Source of the DNA: RGIG5270 sp045657185
Lineage (GTDB): Bacteria > Verrucomicrobiota > Lentisphaeria > Victivallales > Victivallaceae
Direction: 5' to 3'
Assembly: GCA_045657185.1 (NCBI GenBank)
Contig: JAZOSO010000229.1
Location: 1-13,760, forward strand
Length of the DNA: 13,760 bases
Position 1 is the stretch's first letter, and each line of letters begins with the position of its first letter. Positions 1 to 7,471 of the stretch are shown piece by piece. The position numbers were made by a program, and so were the translations under genes. The notes beneath the pieces were generated by a model. That model was not told where the DNA came from. It saw nothing but the letters and a program-made list of their open reading frames with translations, and did no database searches.

Positions 1-1
1 G

Positions 2-36
2 GGAAAAGAAACTTGTTTCAACAAGGTTTTTTCTCC
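2..36. terminator. Hairpin 3' of lysS, probable bidirectional terminator
   Basis: An imperfect inverted repeat pairs positions 2-16 with 21-36 around the loop TTCA. It has one bulged G and one mismatch. The core is CTTGT/ACAAG, and the outer arms are A-rich on the left and T-rich on the right (GGTTTTTTCTCC). It starts 28 bases beyond the lysS stop, where an intrinsic terminator would sit, and a run of T follows the stem on either strand. Its outer arms resemble the hairpins at 8001-8042 and 12081-12136, so it may belong to the same repeat family. It lies at the window edge, so its far flank cannot be seen. Confidence 0.45.
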
Positions 37-64
37 GCCCCCGAAAACGCCGGACTTTACACAA

Positions 65-1594
65 TTACTTCTTGATCTTCATCTGGGGGAAGAGGAGGAC
101 GTCGCGGATAGCTTCGGAGCCGGTCAGGAGCATGATGAGACGGTCGATACCGATACCCATACCGCCTGCGGGGGGCATACCATGTTCGAGAGCGACGAGG
201 AAGTCTTCGTCAACTTTGTCTTCGACTTTATCGCCTTCAGCTTTGGTAGCTTCAAATTGCTCCATGAAGCGTTTGCGCTGTTCAACGGGGTCGTTGAGTT
301 CAGTGTAAGCGGGAGCGATTTCCTGACCGTTGATACCGAGTTCAAAAACGTCAACGAGAGAGGGATCGTCTTTGCAGGTACGGGCGAGGGGGAGGAGTTC
401 GGCTGGGAGACGGGTAACGAAAGTGGGCTGAATGTTGTTGCATTCGCACATTTTTTCGTAAACTTCGTTGGTAATGTCAAGTTCGGACATTTCCATACAG
501 ACATTGAGGTTGAATTGCTCAGTTGCGCGTTTGACTTTTTCTTCTTTGCTAAGTTCAAACCAGTCTGCGCCAGCTTTTTCACGGACGATATCGTGATAAG
601 TAATTCTGCGCCAGGGTTTTTCAAGGTTGATGACCTTGCCGTTGCCGTGGTCGATCTGCAAAGTTCCGATAACTTTCATGGCGACGGTGGTAATGAGGTC
701 TTCAACGAGTTCCATCATGGAGTTGCAGTCACCGTATGCCTGATAGACTTCCATCATGGTGAATTCGGGGTTGTGGCGGCGTGAAACGCCTTCATTACGG
801 AAGTTGCGGTTGAGTTCAAAAACTTTTTCAAAGCCGCCGACGAGGAGGCGTTTGAGGTAAAGTTCAGGGGCAATACGCATATACATAGGTGCATTGAGAG
901 CTTCATAGTAAGTCTTAAAGGGATTTGCAGAAGCACCGCCTGCGATAGCCTGAAGCATGGGGGTTTCAACTTCCATAAAACCGCGGTCTTCCATAAAGCG
1001 GCGGATTTCGCGGATGATAGCGATGCGCTGCTGGAAAACTTTGCGGCTTTCGTCATTGACAATCAAATCAAGATAACGCTGACGATAACGCTGTTCAACA
1101 TTGGTCAAACCGTGATATTTTTCGGGGAGGGGGCGGAGAGATTTGCAGAGAACTTTGAAGTTTTCTGCTTTGATTGAGAGTTCACCGGTTTTGGTGGTGA
1201 AGAGATGACCTTCAACTCCGATAATGTCGCCGATATCCATGCGTTTGAACAAATCGAACTGTTCTTCGCCGATGGAGTTTTTGCCGATGTAGAGCTGAAT
1301 TCTGCCGGAAGAGTCTTTGACGTCGGCAAAAATTGATTTACCCATGACACGGATAGCGGTGAGGCGTCCGGCGACGATGGCTTTCTGGACTTCATCTTCG
1401 GGAGCTTCGGGATTGAATTTTGCGCGGCAGTCGGCGATTTTTTCGTGATTGTCAAATCTTTCGCCGTAGGGGTTGATGCCCATTGCTTTGAGGTCTTCGG
1501 CTTTTTGAAGACGCTGGGCAAAAAGTTCGTTCATTTCCTGCTGATTTTCAACAGCAATCTGTTCTTCGTTTACGTTGGCTGTGTTTTCACTCAT
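65..1594 (-). CDS. lysS: Lysyl-tRNA synthetase, class II
   Basis: This cytoplasmic enzyme attaches lysine to tRNA-Lys with ATP. The 509-residue product matches the usual length of bacterial class II LysRS. It has an acidic N-terminal extension of about 25 residues, then an OB-fold anticodon-binding domain (about 75-150) and the class II catalytic core. Motif 1 surrounds GFMEVETPML (205-214). Motif 2 is FRNEGVSRRHNPEFTMME (265-282). Motif 3 is GMGIGIDRL (478-486). The C-terminus has the FPQM ending common in LysRS. The ATG at 1594 is preceded by AAGGAA at good spacing. The gene diverges from the LOG-family gene and has a hairpin just past its stop. All diagnostic motifs are intact and nothing suggests a broken copy. 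Confidence 0.98.
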   Translation of the reverse strand: MSENTANVNEEQIAVENQQEMNELFAQRLQKAEDLKAMGINPYGERFDNHEKIADCRAKFNPEAPEDEVQKAIVAGRLTAIRVMGKSIFADVKDSSGRIQLYIGKNSIGEEQFDLFKRMDIGDIIGVEGHLFTTKTGELSIKAENFKVLCKSLRPLPEKYHGLTNVEQRYRQRYLDLIVNDESRKVFQQRIAIIREIRRFMEDRGFMEVETPMLQAIAGGASANPFKTYYEALNAPMYMRIAPELYLKRLLVGGFEKVFELNRNFRNEGVSRRHNPEFTMMEVYQAYGDCNSMMELVEDLITTVAMKVIGTLQIDHGNGKVINLEKPWRRITYHDIVREKAGADWFELSKEEKVKRATEQFNLNVCMEMSELDITNEVYEKMCECNNIQPTFVTRLPAELLPLARTCKDDPSLVDVFELGINGQEIAPAYTELNDPVEQRKRFMEQFEATKAEGDKVEDKVDEDFLVALEHGMPPAGGMGIGIDRLIMLLTGSEAIRDVLLFPQMKIKK

Positions 1595-1650
1595 TGTTAA
1601 AATTCCTTATATGTGTAAAGTTTTGTTTTGAAATTTATTGCAATTTATAT

Positions 1651-1678
1651 AATATAACACTGTTTTTCAATCTTGCAA
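1651..1678 (-). promoter_or_regulatory. Candidate sigma-70 promoter for lysS
   Basis: Read on the minus strand, TTGCAA (1678-1673) is followed after 16 bases by TATATT (1656-1651). This would give a lysS leader of roughly 50 nt. A second pair, TTGAAA with TATAAA at 15-base spacing, overlaps it, so the exact hexamers are uncertain. The same AT-rich 145 bp must also hold the promoter of the divergent gene at 1740. On the plus strand TTGAAA (1628-1633) and TATAAC (1653-1658) lie 19 bases apart, a weaker match. No lysine riboswitch or T-box-like structure is visible in this short spacer. Confidence 0.35.
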
Positions 1679-1739
1679 TCTAAAAGTTTGATGCTATTTT
1701 AAATAAAGTTGAGTTTTTTTTTAAAAAGGAGCTGTTATT

Positions 1740-2438
1740 ATGAATAAACAACATCCGAGTCAGGAAAAATTTACTGACAATCATGATTTTATCGGAGATG
1801 CGTGGCGCGTAATGCGCATTATGGCGGAATTTATTGATTCCTTTGAAGAAATGAGTGACCAGATGCCGAAACTTGCATCTATTTTCGGTTCTGCAAGATT
1901 GCAGGAAGATAATTCTTATTTTCAGGATGCACAGAAACTTGCGGGGCTGCTGGTGAAAAACGGTTACGGAGTCATTACCGGCGGCGGCGACGGCATTATG
2001 GGGGCCGGAAATCGCGGTGCATTCAATGCGGGAGGTACTTCTATCGGTTTGAATATTGCTCTGCCGCATGAGCAGAAGCCGAATAAATTTCAGACTCTCG
2101 CATTGAAATTCAGATATTTCTTTACCCGCAAGGTCTGTTTTCTCAAGTATTCCACTGCAATTTTTGTTTATCCCGGCGGATTCGGTACGCTTGACGAGTG
2201 TTTTGAATCATTGACACTTATTCAGACCCGTAAAATCAACCGTATTCCGGTAATTCTGGTCGGACATGATTTCTGGGACGGTTTGATTGACTGGGTGAAG
2301 TCAGCATTGCTTGAGGGCAAAATGATTTCCGAAGAGGATTTGGAACTTTTTAAAGTTGTCAATAACGCTGAGGAAGCTATGAATTATCTGCTTGAGTGTC
2401 ACAGTGATTATGTGACCAAAAGTGTGAAACCGTTATAA
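1740..2438 (+). CDS. LOG-family (TIGR00730-type) Rossmann-fold nucleotide hydrolase
   Basis: The 232-residue protein belongs to the LOG / former 'lysine decarboxylase-like' family. Characterised members release a free base from nucleoside 5'-monophosphates, for example cytokinin riboside monophosphates or purine nucleotides. Visible motifs are FGSAR (49-53), the nucleotide-binding loop GGGDGIMGAGNRGA (81-94), the conserved RK pair at 130-131 and the signature PGGFGTLDE (145-153). The Arg and the final Glu correspond to the catalytic residues of LOG enzymes. The ATG follows AAGGAG with an 8-base gap, a strong start. The protein has no signal peptide and is presumably cytosolic. It stands alone, divergent from lysS, and the ceramidase-like gene begins 93 bases downstream. 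Its substrate cannot be read from the sequence, and a role in cytokinin metabolism should not be assumed in a bacterium. Confidence 0.9.
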   Translation: MNKQHPSQEKFTDNHDFIGDAWRVMRIMAEFIDSFEEMSDQMPKLASIFGSARLQEDNSYFQDAQKLAGLLVKNGYGVITGGGDGIMGAGNRGAFNAGGTSIGLNIALPHEQKPNKFQTLALKFRYFFTRKVCFLKYSTAIFVYPGGFGTLDECFESLTLIQTRKINRIPVILVGHDFWDGLIDWVKSALLEGKMISEEDLELFKVVNNAEEAMNYLLECHSDYVTKSVKPL

Positions 2439-2531
2439 TTTTCAGTATTATTATTTGTATTTTTATGAAAATATGTTAAATTATCTAATCCGAAAAAACT
2501 GAATGTATAAATAAAGTAAAGGAGTAAAAAA

Positions 2532-3872
2532 ATGTTTGAATTCGGTTATGCTCAGGAAGATATTACCCCCAATTACGGTCTGCCTCTCGTAGGATATTTC
2601 AATCCCCGCCCCAATCGCGGTGCTTATGACCGTTTAAGCGTTAAAGCTGCTGTTTTCCGCACCGGTGATGAATGTGTCGGTGTGGTCTCTTTTGACTTGT
2701 GCTTTGTTGTCCGTGCGCTGGTTAAAAAATTCCAGGAAGGTGTTGAAAAAGCAGGTTTGCCCTGTGCAGGAAAAGTTATCTATTCCGCAACTCATACACA
2801 CACCGGTCCTTATACATCTCCCTGTTTCGGTGACGGAGAAGCCTCTCTGTCATCTCCTGAATATCTTGACGAATTGGTTGAAAAAACTGTAAAAGCTCTT
2901 AAAAATGCATGTGCAAGTCTCGCTCCTGCAGAACTTTACAAGACTGAAACAAACTGTCATTCTCTTGCATTCTGCCGCCGTTACAAAATGAAAGACGGTA
3001 TGACATTGACTAACCCCGGTAAACTTAATCCCGATATTGATTGCCCCGAAGATGAAATTGATTCAAATATTTATGTTATGGCAGTCAAACAGGAAGGGCA
3101 GTATCGTCTTATTATGACTAATATTTCAAATCATACTGACACAATCGGCGGTGATTTTGTTTCCGGCGACTGGCCTGTTGCCATGGAAGCTGAAATTCAG
3201 CATGAACTTGACTGCGGAGTTCCCGTTATGACTATTATTGCTCCTCAGGGTAATATCAACCACTTCAATGTTGCAACTGATGCAAATCAGACCTGTTATG
3301 CTGAAGCTCGTCGTATCGGTAAGGCTTACGGTCAAATCGTCGTTTCCGCTCTTTACGGTTTGAACAAAGTTGAATGTGATGAGGTCAAATTCGTCAATAC
3401 TGAAATTGAATTGCCTTACATGAAAGTAACTGATGAAGAGTATGCCGAAGCCAAAAAAGTTTATGAAGCAAACAAAGACGCAACTATGGAAGCCGGCCGT
3501 GACTTTACATCTGAAGATATTGCCAAACGCCATCCGTATGTTATGAAATTCTTTGCTGAACGTCTGATGAGCTGCCGTGACAAAGCAATTGAAGGTATCC
3601 GCATGGAAGAATTTGCCGCAATTACTTTCGGTAAAGAAATTGCTATGGCTACTATGCCCTGCGAAGCTTTTGTTGAATTCTCCCGCGAAATCCGCAAAAA
3701 TTCAAAATATCCGATGACTTTTGTTGCCGCATTGGCACAGGGCGAAGTCGGTTATATCGGTATGCCTCATAATTACGGTCACGGCGGTTATGAAACCAGC
3801 CCCAGCAATACAGTTGCAGACCGCAATGTCGGTCCTGTTATGCTCAAAACTATTAATGAATTGCTGAAGTAA
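2532..3872 (+). CDS. Neutral/alkaline ceramidase N-terminal-domain-like zinc hydrolase
   Basis: The 446-residue protein resembles the catalytic domain of neutral/alkaline non-lysosomal ceramidases (zinc amidases). Family landmarks occur in order: the opening GYAQEDITPNYGLPLVGYF (5-23), SATHTHTGP (85-93), NHTDTIGG (200-207), QGNINHFN (239-246), CEAF (377-380) and NYGHGGYE (414-421). By alignment in memory with the Pseudomonas ceramidase zinc site, the likely ligands are a His in HTH (88/90), His201, Glu378 and Tyr420, and all are present. It lacks the C-terminal immunoglobulin-like domain of true ceramidases and has no signal peptide, so it may act in the cytoplasm on an imported compound. AAAGGAG lies 7 bases before the ATG. 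Its stop is 4 bases from the MFS gene, so the two are probably co-translated. Codon choice (many GCT, GGT, CGT) suggests higher expression than the MFS gene. The substrate is unknown and ceramide is not implied. Confidence 0.85.
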   Translation: MFEFGYAQEDITPNYGLPLVGYFNPRPNRGAYDRLSVKAAVFRTGDECVGVVSFDLCFVVRALVKKFQEGVEKAGLPCAGKVIYSATHTHTGPYTSPCFGDGEASLSSPEYLDELVEKTVKALKNACASLAPAELYKTETNCHSLAFCRRYKMKDGMTLTNPGKLNPDIDCPEDEIDSNIYVMAVKQEGQYRLIMTNISNHTDTIGGDFVSGDWPVAMEAEIQHELDCGVPVMTIIAPQGNINHFNVATDANQTCYAEARRIGKAYGQIVVSALYGLNKVECDEVKFVNTEIELPYMKVTDEEYAEAKKVYEANKDATMEAGRDFTSEDIAKRHPYVMKFFAERLMSCRDKAIEGIRMEEFAAITFGKEIAMATMPCEAFVEFSREIRKNSKYPMTFVAALAQGEVGYIGMPHNYGHGGYETSPSNTVADRNVGPVMLKTINELLK

Positions 3873-3876
3873 TATT

Positions 3877-5187
3877 ATGGATATAAAGAAAACTTTTGCA
3901 GAACAGTTTTCCGATAAAGAACGCAAAAGATATCGTAAATATGCCATCAGTGCAGCTGTGACCGGATGTATATCTGAATGGTGTCTTGACAGTAATACTG
4001 TGATTATTCTGTATCTGGTAATGCTTGGAGGAAGTGAATCTTTCTCCATGTTTTCCAGTGCTATTTCGGCACTTGTGACAGTTCTGCTGTCAATTCCTTT
4101 TGCCGGGGTTGCGAATAAAATAGGATTGCGCATTTCGTATCGGACAGCTGTTTTTCTCGGAATGAGTGCATATTTTCTTATGGCGGCAGCTCCGTTTTTC
4201 GGAGCTGTTGCAAAATATGTGGTTATTGTGGGGTGTTTCATGTATTGTTTTTCTCGTCCGCTGTACAGTGCGACTTGGTATCCGATATGTGATTCGTTTC
4301 TGTTGAAGCATGAACGCGGTTCGTTTTTCGGCAATATGCGTTTTATCTACATGACGCTTAATGCTCTTTTGATTTTCGGTGCCGGAAAGCTCATGGGGGC
4401 AAAGCCTCCCATCTGGATTATGCAGCTGGTTATTCTTTTCCCCGGAATTATGCTTTTCGGCCGTAAGATTTGTATGGATAATCTTCCGGTAAATCCTGCA
4501 TCGGAAAAAAATGTTTATGATTTGAAGAAAGCAATTGCAATATCCGTAAGAAATTCTGAACTTATGGGATTTTCGTTTTATATCTGCATGGTAAACATGT
4601 CAATTGCAGCGGCATTGCCTCTGGCAATCTTGTATATGAAAACGACATTGAATTTTACTCCGTTCCAGATGATGACAATTACATCTATCGGTCTTGCGGG
4701 ATATATTTCAGGATATGCTGTTGTCGGCAGGTTGATGAAAAAAATCGGAACAAGGAAATTTCAGCTGCTTACTCACATAATTTTCATTGTATTTCTGGCA
4801 TCTCTGTTTCTGATTCAGCCGCAGTGGAATCATCTGCCGTGGTGTTTTGCAATTCTTTTCTATCTGCATGGTATCGGGGCGGCGTTTCTGATGTGTCTCT
4901 CTTCAACTGAAATGCTGGCTCTGGCACGCCCTGCCAATAAACTTATGGCATCAGCGATGGTCAATACTTTTACTGCTCTCGGAACAACGATAGGCAGAAC
5001 GGGAGGTTCAATTATTCTCGGATTGGCATTGCTGAATGAATCATGGAGTTTGTGTGGCGGCAATTTCACCAAATACAATGCTTTGTTTGCATTGAGTTTG
5101 TGTATGATAATTTTCAGTTTGCTGTTTCTTCTGTTGTCACCTTCAGTAGTTCCGCGGCATAAGGATTATTACGAACCTTCCAATTAA
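3877..5187 (+). CDS. Major facilitator superfamily (MFS) transporter
   Basis: The 436-residue integral membrane protein has about 12 hydrophobic segments. They include roughly 23-50, 58-77, 90-110, 112-130, 155-172, 178-196, 230-253, 262-284, 298-314, 320-343, 358-385 and 400-421. The loop between the second and third segments carries the MFS-like GVANKIGLRISYR (77-89). A corresponding element occurs in the second half as GRLMKKIGTRK (284-294). The ATG lies 4 bases past the hydrolase stop, with only a weak GAAG-like ribosome site inside the upstream gene, which suggests translational coupling. The downstream exported protein starts 18 bases on. The context suggests that this carrier imports the hydrolase's substrate or exports its product. 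The transported compound is not identifiable. The N-terminus is cytoplasmic and basic (KERKRYRKY). Confidence 0.88.
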   Translation: MDIKKTFAEQFSDKERKRYRKYAISAAVTGCISEWCLDSNTVIILYLVMLGGSESFSMFSSAISALVTVLLSIPFAGVANKIGLRISYRTAVFLGMSAYFLMAAAPFFGAVAKYVVIVGCFMYCFSRPLYSATWYPICDSFLLKHERGSFFGNMRFIYMTLNALLIFGAGKLMGAKPPIWIMQLVILFPGIMLFGRKICMDNLPVNPASEKNVYDLKKAIAISVRNSELMGFSFYICMVNMSIAAALPLAILYMKTTLNFTPFQMMTITSIGLAGYISGYAVVGRLMKKIGTRKFQLLTHIIFIVFLASLFLIQPQWNHLPWCFAILFYLHGIGAAFLMCLSSTEMLALARPANKLMASAMVNTFTALGTTIGRTGGSIILGLALLNESWSLCGGNFTKYNALFALSLCMIIFSLLFLLLSPSVVPRHKDYYEPSN

Positions 5188-5205
5188 AAAAAGAAAGGGT
5201 ATATC

Positions 5206-6279
5206 ATGGAGACTGCGCGTTTGAAAAAGTATTTTGTTTTATTGTTGTGCTGCATGATAAGTGCGGTTTTCGGATTTCAGTCAGGGTATATCAATAATGA
5301 AGACCATACAACAAATAAACTTGATGAAAATAACGTGCCGATAGATCCTGAATGCCCTTTTAAAACTTTGTGGAGAAATGTCCGTCTGTCTGCCATATCC
5401 AGAGCAGATGTCCCCCAAAAAACACTTGAAAAAATGACCATTGTCAAATTTCATTGGGCAGGGGCATGGATTGCATGGACAGACAAAGACGGATACCACG
5501 AACCTACCAAAGCTAATTATATCCCGTGGCAGAATTTTCCTGCTGAAATCAGTTCTTATTATGCAAGATATTGCCGTCCTGAATGGAAACGGGAAGTCCG
5601 TGTTGCCCAACCTTTTACTTTACGGACTCCTCAATACGGACGCAATGGCAAATTACTGGTAAAAAAATACGGTACCATTATAAAACGCCGCGGAGTTTCC
5701 GGTTTGCTTTGTCCGGAAGTTTCCAATAATGTATATGTGGCTTTTTCTGAATTTCCGCCGGATATCCGCGAATTGGTCGGGTTCTGGGAAAATGAAGCGT
5801 ACAATCCTGACATGCCGGAACTTGAAAGAATGCCGTCAAGTATAGATGATGATATTCTGATGCTGACAGATTCAGAAATTCGTATCGTTCGCAGATTTAT
5901 TGACGGAATACGTGCACAGGTATCTTTTTTCAACGGTCAGAAAATGGAGAAAAAAGATATCTTTATCCGCAAGGTCAAAGGCCGTATGCGTCCGAATCAT
6001 AAATCAGATTTACACCTCATGCAGAATAATAAATCGCAAAAAAGATGTTCAAAATGTGATCTTTCCGATCACCTGAGCGATAAGTATTTCAACTATATGT
6101 ATGACCGTCAGGTGCGTATGGCATGTCCCGTCAAACATGATGAATACGCTTTGAAAAAAGTCGGAGTTAAAAAAATCGGCGGAGTATCCATGCCGTGTTA
6201 TGAATACATAAAAGATTATGATAAAAATAACGACCCCGACTCAGTCCGTTTGCAGAAAGAAGCCGCCTCAACAATCTGA
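5206..6279 (+). CDS. Exported protein of unknown function with C-terminal cysteine cluster
   Basis: I do not recognise this 357-residue protein. It begins with a classical signal peptide: basic KK at 7-8, a hydrophobic stretch at 9-22, and possible cleavage after Gly23. No lipobox is present, because the residue before the Cys pair is Leu. The mature part is polar and rich in Trp, Tyr and Pro. The C-terminal third holds four Cys (281, 284, 307, 331), including RCSKCD, beside several His residues, so zinc binding or disulfides are possible. The ATG follows AAAGGG at 6-base spacing. It begins 18 bases after the MFS gene and is probably the last gene of that operon. Its stop codon directly abuts the stop of the convergent pseudopilin gene, so the two transcripts must overlap or end inside each other. 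Confidence 0.8.
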   Translation: METARLKKYFVLLLCCMISAVFGFQSGYINNEDHTTNKLDENNVPIDPECPFKTLWRNVRLSAISRADVPQKTLEKMTIVKFHWAGAWIAWTDKDGYHEPTKANYIPWQNFPAEISSYYARYCRPEWKREVRVAQPFTLRTPQYGRNGKLLVKKYGTIIKRRGVSGLLCPEVSNNVYVAFSEFPPDIRELVGFWENEAYNPDMPELERMPSSIDDDILMLTDSEIRIVRRFIDGIRAQVSFFNGQKMEKKDIFIRKVKGRMRPNHKSDLHLMQNNKSQKRCSKCDLSDHLSDKYFNYMYDRQVRMACPVKHDEYALKKVGVKKIGGVSMPCYEYIKDYDKNNDPDSVRLQKEAASTI

Positions 6280-6888
6280 TCAGTCATGATGATCATGCAA
6301 ATCATGATGATTGATTATTGAATTTTTTGTTTCATTAAATTTTCTGGCCTCGGCGTGACCGTCGGAATAGAGATAATTTGATCGGTCGCCGTGGCGTTTT
6401 TTCTCAATCATATTTTCCCAGTTTTCTTCATGTGTGCAGTAGCATTGGTGCGTGAGGGCATCGCCTTCGTCGGCGCGTTCACTCAAAATGATACGCTGTG
6501 ACGGATTTTTTATACTGCTCATGCGGATGCCTTCGGTAAATCCTTCATTGATGATGTAGCTTTGAAGTTTTGCGTCTTTGTTATATTTATTATCAGCTCC
6601 GCAGCGGAGAAATTCTTCTTTGAAATTGTACGGCTCAAGCAGCGTGTACCATGTGTCGTGGCTGTGTTCTGCGGAGTCGTGTTCATGTTCATGCAGTTTA
6701 GGGAAGAAATCGTCATTATCTGAGCAGTAAAATTGAAATCCCAACCCTGCCTGTTTCAGATTGTTTATACATGTAATCGACCTTGCACGGTCACGGGCTT
6801 TGTTGAGGGCAGGGAGCAGCATACCTGCAAGAATAGCAATAATGGCAATAACGACGAGAAGCTCAATAAGGGTAAAATGTTTTTTCAT
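6280..6888 (-). CDS. His-rich type II pseudopilin-like protein (H-x9-DG type)
   Basis: The 202-residue protein starts with the prepilin-type signal/helix MKKHFTLIELLVVIAI and continues to ALNKARDRA. It ends in a globular domain with the H-x9-DG motif (His166 to Asp176-Gly177) seen in Lentisphaerae and Planctomycetes pseudopilins. Such proteins are processed by a prepilin peptidase and anchored by the N-terminal helix. The residue before the FTLIE cleavage site is His instead of the canonical Gly. Three His/Asp/Glu clusters are unusual: residues 66-78 (HEHEHDSAEHSHD), 147-153 (HQCYCTH) and the C-terminal HHDLHDHHD. AAGGAA precedes the ATG. The gene lies 70 bases downstream of the Cys-rich gene in the same direction and probably shares its promoter. 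A metal-binding role is inference from composition and context. The pseudopilin assignment itself is firm. Confidence 0.9.
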   Translation of the reverse strand: MKKHFTLIELLVVIAIIAILAGMLLPALNKARDRARSITCINNLKQAGLGFQFYCSDNDDFFPKLHEHEHDSAEHSHDTWYTLLEPYNFKEEFLRCGADNKYNKDAKLQSYIINEGFTEGIRMSSIKNPSQRIILSERADEGDALTHQCYCTHEENWENMIEKKRHGDRSNYLYSDGHAEARKFNETKNSIINHHDLHDHHD

Positions 6889-6958
6889 AATGTGTTCCTT
6901 GTATTTGCGTTTATAATTTTGATACAGTTCCTCCGTGAATTGAGGAGTGATGATAAAA

Positions 6959-7309
6959 TTATGCCGCAGGAGGCGCGCGGGAGGAGTTATGAAAAATTTT
7001 TACTGAATTAAAAGTTATTATACAAAATAATTCAGATTGCAGTTTTTGAGGAGCAAAGGAGAAAAAGTTTCCTGTGTATTCAAACTCATTATTCTGCATT
7101 TGACATTCACAGACAGAGCAGTGAATACTGCTGTTTGAAGTAAGATTGCTTTGTTCAAGGTGCGGAGTTGAATTCCGGTCATGCTGAGCGGTACAGAAAA
7201 CTTCGGGACAGATTTGAATATGGAGCATTGTATGCAGAAAACTGCTTAAGTTTAAAAGCAGTATCAGCATTAACAAAGCGCATGAAAAATTTTTAGCTTT
7301 TTTGTGCAT
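6959..7309 (-). CDS. Small exported Cys/His-rich protein of unknown function
   Basis: This 116-residue protein is not recognised. It starts with a basic, hydrophobic N-terminal segment (KKAK at 3-6, hydrophobic 8-25), a signal peptide or single anchor. It then carries HTMLH (26-30), C34, C39, H43, H50 and HCSVCEC (63-69). This recalls small periplasmic metal-related proteins, but no family can be named. The start chosen is ATG 7309-7307, not the GTG two codons upstream: GAGGTGA lies just before the ATG and would overlap the GTG. The last codons (encoding RAPPAA) are abruptly GC-rich and may come from an inserted palindromic repeat. The gene sits 15-20 nt behind a near-consensus promoter and leads a two-gene operon with the His-rich pseudopilin. 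Confidence 0.65.
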   Translation of the reverse strand: MHKKAKNFSCALLMLILLLNLSSFLHTMLHIQICPEVFCTAQHDRNSTPHLEQSNLTSNSSIHCSVCECQMQNNEFEYTGNFFSFAPQKLQSELFCIITFNSVKIFHNSSRAPPAA

Positions 7310-7330
7310 ATTCACCTCAAATCTGTTCTT

Positions 7331-7358
7331 ATTTTAGCACATTATTTTTATTTGTCAA
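7331..7358 (-). promoter_or_regulatory. Strong sigma-70 promoter with overlapping operator-like inverted repeat
   Basis: On the minus strand, a consensus TTGACA (7358-7353) is followed after 16 bases by TAAAAT (7336-7331). TG sits two bases before the -10, as in an extended -10 element. The predicted start of transcription is near 7324, giving a very short leader before the ATG at 7309. The -35 lies in the centre of an AT-rich inverted repeat at 7345-7366, with arms TTTTTATTTG and CAAATTAAAAA around one T, matching except for one inserted base. A repressor bound there would block the promoter. The regulator is unknown. A Fur/Zur-type metal regulator would fit the metal-ligand-rich products. 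Confidence 0.65.
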
Positions 7359-7471
7359 ATTAAAAATGAAAAAACGGCTTTAAAACTTATAATAATTTTT
7401 TGCATATTGTTGTATTTTTACTGAATGCTCTGTTCACAATATGGAGAGATAGCTGTATCTTGTGCTTTTTT

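Noticed and set aside
182..784. 200-codon plus-strand open frame inside lysS
   Set aside because: It is antisense to conserved LysRS motifs and owes its openness to lysS codon bias.
2439..2531. Promoter or terminator between the LOG gene and the hydrolase gene
   Set aside because: There is only a weak AT hairpin (TATTTT/AAAATA near 2459-2474) and no well-spaced -35/-10 pair. It is too AT-rich to call either.
3702..4334. 210-codon minus-strand open frame across the hydrolase/MFS junction
   Set aside because: It is antisense to two well-supported genes and shows no protein-family pattern.
7307..7315. GTG at 7315-7313 as start of the Cys-rich gene
   Set aside because: It overlaps the GAGGTGA ribosome site, which is correctly placed for the ATG at 7309.
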